Source of the DNA: JANNRA01 sp031401035
GTDB lineage: Bacteria > Desulfobacterota > Binatia > HRBIN30 > CADEER01
NCBI GenBank assembly: GCA_031401035.1
Contig: JANNRA010000163.1
Location: 8,493 to 72,492, forward strand
Direction: 5' to 3'
DNA length: 64,000 nucleotides
The notes below the pieces were generated by a model, which was given only the letters and a program-made list of their open reading frames with translations, was not told the origin of the DNA and ran no database searches. The position numbers and the translations under genes were made by a program. Below are positions 37,613 through 46,910 of this stretch, in pieces. The number at the start of each line of letters is the position of its first letter. The stretch's first letter is position 1.

Positions 37613-38254
37613 GTCGCCACGCTACAGAGCCCGGCGCCGACGCGATCGCGGACGGCGACGCGAACCCCAACGGAGACTCGCAGCGCCACCCTGACGAGCA
37701 CGCCGACGCCAACGGCGATCGCGACCGCCACCGCGCCGCCGGGCGACACGGCGACGCCGACCACGCCCGGAGCCACCGGCACGCCGACCTCGGCGCCCTC
37801 CTCGGCGTCCCTGGCGACCGCTCTGGGCGTCGCCGACGACCGCATCGCGGTCAGCGACATCGCGCCCTTTCCGGCGCTGGGCACGGTGCGGATCGACGCC
37901 GAGCACTTGCGCTACACGGGCCGGCAGGCGGCGCCCGCTGCTCGCCTGACGGTCGGGGCGGCGGTACCGCAGCCTGGCGAATTGTTGGCCGTCGAGCGCG
38001 GTGTGAACGGTACCGCCCCGGCGGCGCATGCCGCCGGCGCCACCGTGGTCCTGCTCGACGCCGTGCCGCCGTGTGTCGGCGACTGCAACAGCGATGGCGC
38101 GGTGGCGGTGAACGAGCTGCTGACGATGGTGAACGTCGCACTGGGCAACGCGCAGATCGGCAGTTGTCCGCTGGGGGATGCCAACGGCGACGCGCAAGTC
38201 ACCATCAACGAGATCCTGGCGGCAGTGAATAACGCCCTGAGCGGCTGTAGCTAG
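37613..38254 (+). pseudogene. In-frame 3' continuation after amber codon: Thr/Pro linker, short beta domain, dockerin-like double EF-hand
   Basis: This frame is the direct continuation of the beta-propeller gene after its TAG. It begins VATLQSPAPT and runs through a Thr/Pro-rich linker (about 45 residues with TPTPT-like repeats). A roughly 90-residue segment with IRVSDIAPF-like and RYTGRQAAP elements follows. The end is a dockerin-like pair: GDCNSDGAVAVNELLTMVN and GDANGDAQVTINEILAAVN, finishing NNALSGC. The same C-terminal module ends the protease at 40726-43773 and the protein at 56149-56838. There is no ribosome site for separate translation. Nonsense mutation, sequencing error or stop read-through are the options. 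Confidence 0.75.
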
Positions 38255-38370
38255 GGCGCGGCCTTCACATCGAGGCACCAGCCATCGAGCTGCCCGACGT
38301 CATCGTCGTTGCGGTCCGAGATCACCAGGCGCCACGCACCGCCAGAATCGTCGCCGGCGAAGGCGGCGAG
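38251..38370 (-). pseudogene. Remnant of a proprotein-convertase P domain
   Basis: About 39 residues, LAAFAGDDSGGAWRLVISD followed by RNDDDVGQLDGWCLDV, resemble the C-terminal end of P/Homo B domains found at the ends of bacterial subtilases and secreted proteins. Upstream in the same frame the sequence loses similarity to anything, and the next gene (GH5-like) begins within about 100 bp. It is therefore read as a decayed gene end. It abuts the stop of the plus-strand dockerin frame. Confidence 0.5.
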
Positions 38371-38477
38371 GGCCTCGCTCGGACGCGGCGTGCTCGTTGT
38401 CGGCGCCGTCGCGGTCGGCAGCGGCTGGACCAGCGCGAACATCAGCGCCGTCGGTCGCATCCTCATGCTCGCACCCG

Positions 38478-39791
38478 TCACGTCGAGCATTCGATGGGCG
38501 GATAGGTCGGGGATGGCTGCTGGTAGAGTCTCGTGCCGTCGTCGAGCGTCAGCGGGCGCTGATAGTCCGCGAGAAACGCGTTGATGATCAGCATCCCGGC
38601 GTCACCGATCAGCTTCGGGTACTCCGCTGTCGGCGGAAACCCTGCGTAGTACGAAGGCTGGGTCCATCCGGGCACGTCGTTCACCATGTAGCCCGTGACG
38701 TCGATCGCCCATCCGCCAACGCCAATCCGTTTCATCTGCAGGTAATTCAGGAAATCGACGGCCATTTGATAGCTCGCCTGGTTCTGGAGTCCGGGCTTGG
38801 TGTTCGCACAGGCGAACCATTCGTCGACGAAGATCGGCAGTCGTCCGCTCTGCGCGCCGAAGTTCGACTCCCAGTCCGCGGGACCGACGGTCCCCTCCTG
38901 CAGATATTGATGAATGCCATAGCCGACGCGGTTGAGCGGATCGCGCACCGGCGGAACGCCGTTGATCGTCGTCGCCAGCGCGAGGCCGTCGAGCACGAAG
39001 GTGTTGACCGACCCGGCCGCCCGGAGTTCGTCGATCAGTGTCTGCATGCCGAGGGCGGGGAAACACTGCGATTGCTCGCCGGGTTCCGGGTAGTGGCCGG
39101 TTCCCCCCTCGAGCCACAGCCCCCATTGTGCGGCAGTGGGAGGGGCCGCCGCGCGCGGAGACGGTGCAGCTGGTGTCTCCGCGCTCCCGCACGGAGGCGG
39201 TTGCGCGGGCTGCGTCGGCTCATTGTAGAGCTCGTACATCACGCCCTGATCGCGACCAAAGACTTTGTTCAACCTGAGCCAGGCCTGCAGGGTCTCGCTG
39301 GTCGGCAGGCCGTGGAACATCGGACCGCCGCTCTCCTCCTCGTCCTGCATCGCGATCTCGACGACCAGGCCATTGCGCCGTGCCTGACGAATGATCGAGA
39401 CGACCTGGTCGAAGTACTGAGGATCGTGGAACGGCGAGCGCTTCGATGCCGGACTGAGGAAGTACTGGCTGACGAACACACGCACCGTGTCCGCTCCCCA
39501 GCGCTGGATGGCAGCGAAGAGCGCTGGGCCATCCTCGGTGTCCGCCAGATATCCATTGTACTTGGCTTGGGATGGAAGGTGTTTCAGGTAGAGCGAGGTG
39601 GAGACGAAGCCGGCAAGATTGAAGGCTTTTGGTATCCACGCCACGCCATTGAGGGTGAAGGAATTGCCGGACACGCCGACGTCGGTTGGGAGGGCTGCAT
39701 CCGATGTCGCGTCCCCACCACACCCGACCAGACAGGCGAGCAGAAGACCGCATACGCCGGACCTCGCCATGCATGACGCCGTGCTCAACAT
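38478..39791 (-). CDS. Secreted GH5-like glycoside hydrolase lipoprotein
   Basis: Protein of 437 residues. The start at 39791 has GAGGAG eight bases upstream. The signal MARSGVCGLLLACLVGC ends in a lipobox, and the mature protein begins GGDATSDA. A TIM-barrel cellulase-like domain follows (about 40-400): IPKAFNL and WGADTVRVFV near the start, the acid/base motif YELYNEPT near 190, and the nucleophile candidate in LPIFVDEWFAC near 325. A 40-residue Pro/Ala insert sits after the NEP motif. The fold fits GH5/GH-A clan enzymes; substrate (beta-glucan, mannan or other) cannot be told. Confidence 0.8.
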   Translation of the reverse strand: MLSTASCMARSGVCGLLLACLVGCGGDATSDAALPTDVGVSGNSFTLNGVAWIPKAFNLAGFVSTSLYLKHLPSQAKYNGYLADTEDGPALFAAIQRWGADTVRVFVSQYFLSPASKRSPFHDPQYFDQVVSIIRQARRNGLVVEIAMQDEEESGGPMFHGLPTSETLQAWLRLNKVFGRDQGVMYELYNEPTQPAQPPPCGSAETPAAPSPRAAAPPTAAQWGLWLEGGTGHYPEPGEQSQCFPALGMQTLIDELRAAGSVNTFVLDGLALATTINGVPPVRDPLNRVGYGIHQYLQEGTVGPADWESNFGAQSGRLPIFVDEWFACANTKPGLQNQASYQMAVDFLNYLQMKRIGVGGWAIDVTGYMVNDVPGWTQPSYYAGFPPTAEYPKLIGDAGMLIINAFLADYQRPLTLDDGTRLYQQPSPTYPPIECST

Positions 39792-39993
39792 GGTTGGTGC
39801 TCCTCGTCAGCGCTCGCCCTTCTGCGGCCGCGGCTGGAGTTCCGCAGCGGGGCGTCCTGCAGGACCGGAACTGGCACGCTCGCGCCGACGCGGTCAATGG
39901 GACGCACCGGGGTGTCGCTGCCCGGCGAGGTGACGAAGCCGAAGTGGTCCCACGGTTTGCGCGCGGCGCGCCGGCGCGGCAAGGACTGCCACC

Positions 39994-40704
39994 ATGGCGA
40001 GCCAGGCGGGATTGATGCTCGGGGTCGTGCTGTCGTGCGGCGCGGCAGGTGCCTGCGCGGCGGGACCCCCAACACCACCGCAGGCGCCCGCGGGCAGCGC
40101 CCCGCCGACGGTGGTCGAGGTACGGCGCGACGCGCGGTGGGACACCGTGACGCGGCTGCGCGGGGCCGACCTGTCGCACGCGCTGGCGGCCGATCCGGCG
40201 TTTGCGGCGGCGCGGGCGCGCGACGACGCCGGCGCGCTGGCCCTGCGCTTCGTCGAGGCGTACCCGGCGTTCTTCCGCTTGGCGCCGCCGGCGGCGCTGC
40301 GCGTGCGCGCCGTCACCACCGACGAGCTCGGCTTCGCCCATGTGCGGCTCGACCAGACGTACGGCGGCCTCGAGGTGTGGCGTGGCGAGCTGCTCGTCCA
40401 GCTCGATGCCGAGCGCCGGGTCACCCGCGTGCAGGGGCACTACGCCGCGCTGCCGGCGGCGCTCGAGGTCACGCCGGCACTGAGCGCCGCGCAGGCACAG
40501 CAGGCCGCGGCGGCCGTGCTCGGCGCCGCCGCCTGCCGCGCCTGCACGGCCACCCTCGGCATCGCCGCCATCGATCCGCCGCGCCTCGCCTATCGCGTCG
40601 TGACGCGCCCGAGCCTCGCCGAGGGCTGGGTGGTCACAATCGACGCGCGCGACGGCGCGGTGCTCGAGCAGGTGCCGACGGTGCTGTCGTCGCCGCCACG
40701 CTGA
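39994..40704 (+). CDS. Stand-alone FTP/PepSY-type propeptide protein next to M4 protease
   Basis: Protein of 236 residues with an N-terminal signal peptide (about 1-22). It has an FTP-like segment (about 65-140, with VRLDQTYGGLEVWRGELLVQ) and a PepSY-like segment (about 150-230, LAYRVVTRPSLAEGWVVTID). Those are the two propeptide modules that precede thermolysin-type catalytic domains. No catalytic domain is present. The neighbouring protease has its own copy of the same modules, so this looks like a duplicated, trans-acting propeptide that could act as chaperone or inhibitor. Inference. The gap to the protease is 21 bp, suggesting an operon. Confidence 0.78.
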   Translation: MASQAGLMLGVVLSCGAAGACAAGPPTPPQAPAGSAPPTVVEVRRDARWDTVTRLRGADLSHALAADPAFAAARARDDAGALALRFVEAYPAFFRLAPPAALRVRAVTTDELGFAHVRLDQTYGGLEVWRGELLVQLDAERRVTRVQGHYAALPAALEVTPALSAAQAQQAAAAVLGAAACRACTATLGIAAIDPPRLAYRVVTRPSLAEGWVVTIDARDGAVLEQVPTVLSSPPR

Positions 40705-40725
40705 AACACCAGTGGAGGGTTGCCG

Positions 40726-43700
40726 ATGTCGTGCCGCCGCTTGTTCCTTGCCACCCTCGCCGGCGCCGCGGTCCTCACCGCGTCCGGCGCCCGCGACGCC
40801 GGCGCCGCCGCGGCGCGTCTGCGCGACCTGATCCGCGTCCATCCGCTGGCGCAGGCCCCCCACGCTGCTGCCCCGGCCGCGGCGCACGGCGCCGGCGGGG
40901 ACTCCCGAGCCGCGGCGCTACGCGCGCGGCTACGGCAGTGGCGCGCGGGCACCGCCGGCGGTGTCGCCGGCTTGGCAGCGCTGCAGGCGCGCGCCGGGGC
41001 GGACGTCCGCGTCCGCCTGCGCCCGGACACCGGGACGCCACGCGAGATCCGCGCTGCACGCCTCGCGGGGGGCGCCGCCAGCCTGCATGCCGGCGCGGGG
41101 CAGGACGAGGACACGGCGCGCGCCTTCCTGCGCGTCAACGCGCGTCTCCTGCGCCTCGACGATCCGGACCGCGAGCTGCGCCTCGAACGCCGCCACCAGG
41201 ACGAGCTCGGGCGCCGCCACCTTCGTTTCGCGCAGACCTTTCGCGGCGTGCCGGTCTGGCCCGCCGAACTCACCGTGCACCTCGACCCCGGCGGCAACGT
41301 CGACCTGATGAACGGCGCCTACGTCGTGACGCCGCGGCGCACGGCGGGTACGCCGACGATCACGGCCGCCGCCGCCGTCGCGCGCGCCCGCGACGCCGCG
41401 GGGCTCGGCGACGGCGCCGAGGCGACGGAGCTGATCGTCTTCGCCCCCGGCGACCGCCCGCCGCGCCTGGCGTGGAAGATCGAGATCCGCCAGGGGCTGG
41501 CGGCCCGTTGGCTGGTGGTCGTCGATGCCCAGTCGGGTGCGGTGCTGCTGGCCCTCGACCAGATCACCGACGACAACGTCGCCGGCAGCGGCCTCGATCT
41601 CTTCGGCGAGCGCCGCCCGCTCAACGTCTGGCGCGAGGACGGCGCGCACTACCTCGTTGACACCAGCAAGCCGATGTACGACCCAACCTCGGACCCACCC
41701 AGCGCCGAGCGCACGCGCGGCGGCATCGTCGTCCTCGACGCCCGCAACCGCGAGCCCGACGGCGAGGGGATGATCCCGCTGGCGCTGATCGCGTCGCCCA
41801 CGGCGACCGCCTGGCCCGTCGCCGACGCGGTGAGCGCCGCCTTCGGGTTGTCCGAGACCTACGACTACTTCCTCGAGCGGCACGGGCGCGACTCGCTCGA
41901 CGGCGAGGGCGGCACCCTGCTCGGCGTCGTGCGCTTCTCGAACGAGTTCCGCAACGCCTTCTGGAACGGCACGCTGATGGTCTTCGGCGACGGCCTGCCG
42001 TACGCCGGCGCGCTCGACATCGTCGCCCACGAACTGACGCACGGCGTCACCGAGAAGACCGCCAACCTCGTCTACCGCGACCAGTCGGGCGCCGTGAACG
42101 AGGCGCTGTCGGACATCTTCGGCGAGATGGTCGAGGCGCGCACGTTCGGCGACAACGACTGGCTGATCGGCTCGGTCCTCGCGCAGCCGTCGCGCAACAT
42201 GGCCGATCCGAACGCGCTGGAAATCGCCGCCGGCCGCGTCTACCCGGCCCGCCTGAGCGAGCTGATCGCGCCCGACGATCCGTTCCTCGACAACTTCAAG
42301 AACCGAGACAACGGCGGCGTGCACCTCAACAGTTCGATCATCAACCACGCCTTCTACCAGCTCGCCGAGGGGCTGCCCGCGGCGCTCGGCCTGCGCGACG
42401 CGGCACGCATCTTCCACCGCGCGCAGACCGTGCACCTGGTGGCGAGCTCGCAGTTCATCGACCTGCGGCTGGCCGCGGTCGCGTCCGCGGAGGAACTGTT
42501 CGGCGCCGGCTCGGCGCAGGCGCAGCGCAGCGCGGAGGCGTTCGACGTGGTCGAGATCTTCGACGGCACCGGTACCCCGGATCCGCGGCCGTTCCCCCCC
42601 GTCGCGGGTCCCGATGCGACGCTGTTCGCCTACTACGACCCCGAGAGTGACGCATACTTCCTCGGCCGTCGCGAGACCGCGCTGGGCGACGACCCCGAGT
42701 TCGGAGCGGCGCTGAGCGCCTTCGCGATCGCCGGCGCGCGGCCGGCGGTGGTGGGCGACGGCAGCTACGCGTTCTTCGTCGACAGCGCCAACGACATCTG
42801 CGCCATTCTCACCGATGGCAGCGAGCCCGAGACCTGCCTCGATTTCGCCGGCAGCGTCTTCTCCATCGCGCTGGCGCCGGACGGCAGCCGCGTGGCGCTG
42901 GTTCTGCTCGACGACGCCGGCGAGCCGGAGAACCGCATCACCGTCATCGACCTCGAGAACGAGGAGACCGAGACCTACCTGCTGCGGGCGCCCGAACTCG
43001 ACGGCGGCGGGCTGAACACGGTGCTGTACGCCGAAGCGATGGACTTCACCGCCGACGGCCGCTTCCTCCTCTACGATGCCTTCAACGTCATCGAAGCCGG
43101 CGGCGATGCGGTCGGCGTGTGGAGCATCTACGCCCTCGACCTGCTGACCGACACGACGCTCACCATCGTGCCGCCGGTGCCCGGCTTCGATCTCAGCTTC
43201 CCGTCCCTGAGCCAGACCAGCGACAACTTCCTCACCTTCGACGCCTTCGACCAGGACGCGGGCGTCTCGACCATCATCACGGCGAACCTCGACACCGGCG
43301 ACACGGCCGAGGTCGGGGCCGTCGGGGGCTTCGGCGTCCCCGGCTACACCGGCGACGATGCGGCGGTGGTCTACTCGCAGGTGAGCCCGAGCGCCCTGAC
43401 CGGATTCGAGCTCCGCCGGCAGCCGCTGGCGGCCGACAGCATATCGCCGGCCGGCGCGTCGACCCTGTGGCTGAGCGACGGCGACTTCGGCGTCGTCTAC
43501 CGGCGCGGGCCGTATACCGGCCCGCCACCGACGCCCACCCCCACGCGTCGTCCCACCACCGGGTCGGCGACGCCGACGCCGGGGCGGTGCTTCGGCGACT
43601 GCAATGACAACGACGCGGTCTCGATCGACGAGTTGGTGCGGGGCGTCAGCATCGCCCTCGGCGCCGCGGCCGTGGCGCAGTGCCCCCGCTTCGACGCCAA

Positions 43701-43773
43701 CGGCAACAACGAGGTGAGCATCAGCGAGCTCGTGCAGGCGGTGAACGCCGCCCTGGCCGGCTGCGCGTCATGA
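40726..43773 (+). CDS. Secreted M4 (thermolysin-like) metalloprotease with C-terminal beta-propeller-like region, Thr/Pro linker and dockerin-like domain
   Basis: Protein of 1015 residues. Signal peptide about 1-28; FTP/PepSY propeptide about 100-285, with QTFRGVPVWPAELTVHLD. The catalytic domain, about 290-615, has zinc ligands His435 and His439 in HELTH and Glu459 in NEALSD, spaced as in thermolysin, and a C-terminal HLNSSIINHAFY with the catalytic His. Residues about 625-930 resemble a PD40-like propeller (ADGRFLLYDAFN). A short TPTPT linker and a dockerin-like pair follow (GDCNDNDAVSIDELVRGV and FDANGNNEVSISELVQAVN, ending AGC). Likely exported and retained by the tail. ATG preceded by TGGAGGGTTG. 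Confidence 0.93.
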   Translation: MSCRRLFLATLAGAAVLTASGARDAGAAAARLRDLIRVHPLAQAPHAAAPAAAHGAGGDSRAAALRARLRQWRAGTAGGVAGLAALQARAGADVRVRLRPDTGTPREIRAARLAGGAASLHAGAGQDEDTARAFLRVNARLLRLDDPDRELRLERRHQDELGRRHLRFAQTFRGVPVWPAELTVHLDPGGNVDLMNGAYVVTPRRTAGTPTITAAAAVARARDAAGLGDGAEATELIVFAPGDRPPRLAWKIEIRQGLAARWLVVVDAQSGAVLLALDQITDDNVAGSGLDLFGERRPLNVWREDGAHYLVDTSKPMYDPTSDPPSAERTRGGIVVLDARNREPDGEGMIPLALIASPTATAWPVADAVSAAFGLSETYDYFLERHGRDSLDGEGGTLLGVVRFSNEFRNAFWNGTLMVFGDGLPYAGALDIVAHELTHGVTEKTANLVYRDQSGAVNEALSDIFGEMVEARTFGDNDWLIGSVLAQPSRNMADPNALEIAAGRVYPARLSELIAPDDPFLDNFKNRDNGGVHLNSSIINHAFYQLAEGLPAALGLRDAARIFHRAQTVHLVASSQFIDLRLAAVASAEELFGAGSAQAQRSAEAFDVVEIFDGTGTPDPRPFPPVAGPDATLFAYYDPESDAYFLGRRETALGDDPEFGAALSAFAIAGARPAVVGDGSYAFFVDSANDICAILTDGSEPETCLDFAGSVFSIALAPDGSRVALVLLDDAGEPENRITVIDLENEETETYLLRAPELDGGGLNTVLYAEAMDFTADGRFLLYDAFNVIEAGGDAVGVWSIYALDLLTDTTLTIVPPVPGFDLSFPSLSQTSDNFLTFDAFDQDAGVSTIITANLDTGDTAEVGAVGGFGVPGYTGDDAAVVYSQVSPSALTGFELRRQPLAADSISPAGASTLWLSDGDFGVVYRRGPYTGPPPTPTPTRRPTTGSATPTPGRCFGDCNDNDAVSIDELVRGVSIALGAAAVAQCPRFDANGNNEVSISELVQAVNAALAGCAS

Positions 43774-43979
43774 GCCCCAGGAACCGTCTCCTCGCGCCGT
43801 CGTCGCCGCGCCCGATTCGTCGCGCAGCTCGTAGAGGCGGAAGAAGCCGCCGTCGGCGTCGCGTACGCGCGTGCGGCCGAAGCCGGCCTCGGCAGCCAGG
43901 GCGCGCACTGTGTCCTCGCGGATCTTGAAGGCCGGCGCGACGCGCTCGTCGGCGATCAGCAGCGCGCCGTCCGGCGCCT
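43768..43979 (-). pseudogene. C-terminal fragment of a SAM-dependent methyltransferase
   Basis: About 70 codons in one frame read APDGALLIADERVAPAF, then DTVRALAAEAGFGRTRV and GGFFRLYELRDE. That is the usual C-terminal end of class I methyltransferases, in which a DTLR-x-x-A-x-EAGF helix precedes a FFRFY-type strand. The N-terminal SAM-binding part is absent. The fragment is joined to an alpha/beta-hydrolase fragment upstream in another frame, so this is a decayed fusion product of two genes. It ends a few bases inside the convergent protease gene's stop. Confidence 0.55.
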
Positions 43980-43981
43980 GG

Positions 43982-44359
43982 CCGGCCGAGGCGGTTCCCG
44001 CGCTCGTCGGTAAGGCGGCTGAACTCGTCGAGCAGGAAGATGATGTCGAGCGGCCGGTCGATGGCGAGCTGTTCGAAGGTGCCGCTCATGTCGAAGAAGG
44101 TGTTGCCCTGGTGGTCGGGCGCGACGACGACGAAGCCGTGGCTGGCGAGGTGCTCGGCCTGGAAGGTGTTCTGGAAGCGGATGCCGTTCGAGCTGTGCGA
44201 GAATGTGATGAGCGGGAAGGGCGCGTCGTCGGCCAGCGCCACGTCGCGCGCCGACTCGGCAGCCGGGTACCAGACCTCCGTCAGCAGCGTGCGGCCGCGC
44301 GCCGCGTCGCGCAGCTCGACGCGCGTGACTCCGACACAGGTGCCGCGGCTACAGGGCGG
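43982..44359 (-). pseudogene. N-terminally and C-terminally truncated secreted alpha/beta-hydrolase (PAF-acetylhydrolase-like)
   Basis: About 120 codons read CSRGTCVGVTRVELRDAA, then LLTEVWYPA, then PFPLITFSHSSNGIRFQNTF, and LASHGFVVVAPDHQGNTFFD. These are the core strands before the nucleophile of dienelactone- or PAF-acetylhydrolase-like enzymes. The signal peptide and start are missing (a stop lies just upstream, next to the DAHP synthase end). The Ser nucleophile, Asp and His region is replaced by the methyltransferase fragment. Not expected to be functional. Confidence 0.6.
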
Positions 44360-45433
<1,074 letters not shown>

Positions 45434-45450
45434 GGGCGGCTCCAGAAAAC

Positions 45451-45483
45451 AAAAAAGCCCTGAGGCTTGGGGCCCCAGGGCTT
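45451..45483 (-). terminator. Rho-independent attenuator terminator of the DAHP synthase gene
   Basis: On the minus strand an 8 bp stem (AAGCCCTG/CAGGGCTT, 45483-45476 with 45462-45455) closes a 13-base loop and runs into a TTTTTT tract (45456-45451), 18 bases before the DAHP synthase ATG. The 5' arm is also complementary over 8 bp to 45531-45538 (antiterminator). That segment can alternatively pair with 45544-45549 in a 6 bp stem with a four-base loop. These three exclusive pairings are the classic 1:2, 2:3, 3:4 attenuator layout. Confidence 0.88.
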
Positions 45484-45508
45484 CGGGTTCATCGGTGTGG
45501 TCGGCGTG

Positions 45509-45589
45509 TCACGCCGAGGTCAGACCCCGCAGCCCTGGCAAAGGCCAGGTAAAGTAGAAAAACCAGGTGCGGGTGGGCTGCGACGACAT
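45509..45589 (-). CDS. Aromatic leader peptide controlling DAHP synthase
   Basis: A 26-residue leader peptide (MSSQPTR, then TWFFYFTW, then PLPGLRGLTSA). It packs Trp, Phe, Phe, Tyr, Phe, Trp codons immediately before and within attenuator segment 1. Stalling at these codons when charged aromatic tRNAs are scarce would free segment 2 to form the antiterminator. The start is ATG 45589. No Shine-Dalgarno is visible, and the candidate promoter would place the transcript start at about the ATG, so it may be leaderless. Confidence 0.85.
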   Translation of the reverse strand: MSSQPTRTWFFYFTWPLPGLRGLTSA

Positions 45590-45594
45590 AGGTC

Positions 45595-45624
45595 TAGCTA
45601 TCGCACACTGAGCGCGACGGTCAA
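45595..45624 (-). promoter_or_regulatory. Candidate promoter for aromatic leader and DAHP synthase
   Basis: On the minus strand TTGACC (45624-45619) could be a -35 box, with GATAGC or the shifted ATAGCT (about 45602-45596) as a weak -10 box at 16-17 bases spacing. The transcript would begin near 45590, at or next to the leader ATG. Called by eye only. Confidence 0.4.
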
Positions 45625-45644
45625 CCACGGAGTGCCGGCGGTCG

Positions 45645-46277
45645 TCACGCGAGCTTCTCCCAGTGCAGGCATTCGTCGATCGACCGGCGCGGCGGGCGCC
45701 AGAAGGTGCCGCGCGGCCAGCCGATGGGCAGCATGGCGGCGCTGGGGCAGTTCTCCGGCAGGCCGAGCCAGGCGTCGAGTTCGCGGCCAAAGGCGAGGTG
45801 CACGGTGGTCAGCGAGGCGCCGAGGCCAACGGCACGGCAGGCGAGCAGGATGTTCTGGATGGCGGGAAAGAGCGCCTGTGTCTGCGGTAGGCCACGCCGC
45901 GTCCAGCCGGCGACGAAGAGCAGCACCGGTGCCTCGTGCAGGTGCTCGGCGAGATGGATGGCGCCGCGCATCGCCTGCCGCTTCACCTCCGGGTAGGCCG
46001 GGTCGCGCGCCGCCTCGACGGCCGGCGCGATGTAGGCGGTGAACACGGCGCGGTAGCGCTCGGCCACCCAGGCGCGCCGGGCGGGCTCGCTGACGGCGAT
46101 GAACGACCACGGCTGGCGGTTGCCGCCGCTGGGGGCGAACGTGCCGGCCTCGCAGACCTTGCGGATCAGCGCCCGGGGCACCGGGTCGGGCTTGAGGCGG
46201 CGCACGGCGCGTGCGGTGCGCAGACCCGCGAGCAGCGGGACGTCCTCACCGAGGGCGTCGATTTCGTCGTCGGTCAT
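45645..46277 (-). CDS. Nitroreductase-family flavoprotein
   Basis: Protein of 210 residues. The FMN-binding motif near the N-terminus reads TARAVRRLKPDPVP, close to the usual R-S-x-R-x-F pattern. APSGGNRQPWSFIAV near 50, AIQNILLACRAVGLGASLTT near 140 and MLPIGWPRGTF near 187 are typical nitroreductase/dehydrogenase segments. It probably uses NAD(P)H and FMN; substrate unknown. Its start codon lies in the CATCTNTGG repeat at 46275-46303, shared with the divergent SRPBCC gene. Confidence 0.88.
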   Translation of the reverse strand: MTDDEIDALGEDVPLLAGLRTARAVRRLKPDPVPRALIRKVCEAGTFAPSGGNRQPWSFIAVSEPARRAWVAERYRAVFTAYIAPAVEAARDPAYPEVKRQAMRGAIHLAEHLHEAPVLLFVAGWTRRGLPQTQALFPAIQNILLACRAVGLGASLTTVHLAFGRELDAWLGLPENCPSAAMLPIGWPRGTFWRPPRRSIDECLHWEKLA

Positions 46278-46303
46278 CTGTGGCCATCCGCGTCCATCTG
46301 TGG
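46275..46303. repeat. CATCTNTGG dispersed repeat, copy A
   Basis: A 29 bp element with two direct copies of CATCTGTGG 20 bp apart (46275-46283 and 46295-46303). It lies 12 bp before the SRPBCC start and includes the nitroreductase start codon on the other strand. A second copy is at 49446-49474. Elements of this kind (a 'CATCTGTGG' pair before a start codon) occur in many unrelated genomes; role unknown. Confidence 0.65.
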
Positions 46304-46315
46304 TTTTGCCCAGCC

Positions 46316-46786
46316 ATGGCGAAGTTTCCCACCCGGGTCGAGTCCTCGGTCACCGTCAGGGCGCCGATCGAGAAGGTCTACAAGTACCTCTGGGATGTGG
46401 TCGGCTCCTCGACGTGCATCCCGGGGCTGGCGAGCTGCAAGAAGGCCGGCAAGGACACCTATCGCTTCGTCTACGACGACCGCTCGGCGATGGGGATCAC
46501 CATGAAGGTGCGGTACACCGCCGCCTACACCGGCGACGGCAAGAGCCGCATCGCCTTCGTCGGCACCGCCGGCAAGGACGACAACACCGATGTCGATGGC
46601 GAGCTGCGGCTGGCGAAGAGCGGCGCCGGGACGAAGATCACGCTCACCCAGATGTTGGCACCGGACACGCCGGTGCCGTCGCTGCTGCAGCGACTGGTGA
46701 AGTCATTCGCGGAGAAGGAGGCGAGCGGCGGCGCAGCGGAGTACCTGGCCAACGTCAAGCAGACGTTGGAGGGGAAGAAGGGCTGA
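46316..46786 (+). CDS. SRPBCC/START-like ligand-binding protein
   Basis: Protein of 156 residues. The N-terminal strand VESSVTVRAPIEKVYKYLWD is the usual start of the SRPBCC helix-grip fold, followed by alternating strands and a long C-terminal helix (LQRLVKSFAEKEASG). It resembles the CoxG/polyketide-cyclase-like branch that binds hydrophobic ligands or assists assembly of enzymes. No specific function can be given. Divergent to the nitroreductase gene with 38 bp between starts. Confidence 0.75.
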   Translation: MAKFPTRVESSVTVRAPIEKVYKYLWDVVGSSTCIPGLASCKKAGKDTYRFVYDDRSAMGITMKVRYTAAYTGDGKSRIAFVGTAGKDDNTDVDGELRLAKSGAGTKITLTQMLAPDTPVPSLLQRLVKSFAEKEASGGAAEYLANVKQTLEGKKG

Positions 46787-46910
46787 GGGGAACGGCGGCG
46801 AGCACCGCGGCGCCGATGCCGCGGCGGACGGTGATCGGCATCGCAGATGCATAGCATGCGGAGGGTGTCGGGGCTGGACAGCCAGCGCCGAATCCCGTTC
46901 ACTACCGAGC

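Noticed and set aside
39792..39993. A short plus-strand frame between the GH5-like gene and the propeptide protein
   Set aside because: Composition resembles shadow translation (Arg/Gly/Pro-rich) with no signal, helix or motif; treated as the promoter-containing gap of two divergent genes.
41000..43760. Possibility that the M4 protease gene is a fusion artefact because of its long C-terminal region
   Set aside because: The frame is continuous, composition is even and the linker-dockerin tail recurs on other secreted proteins here.
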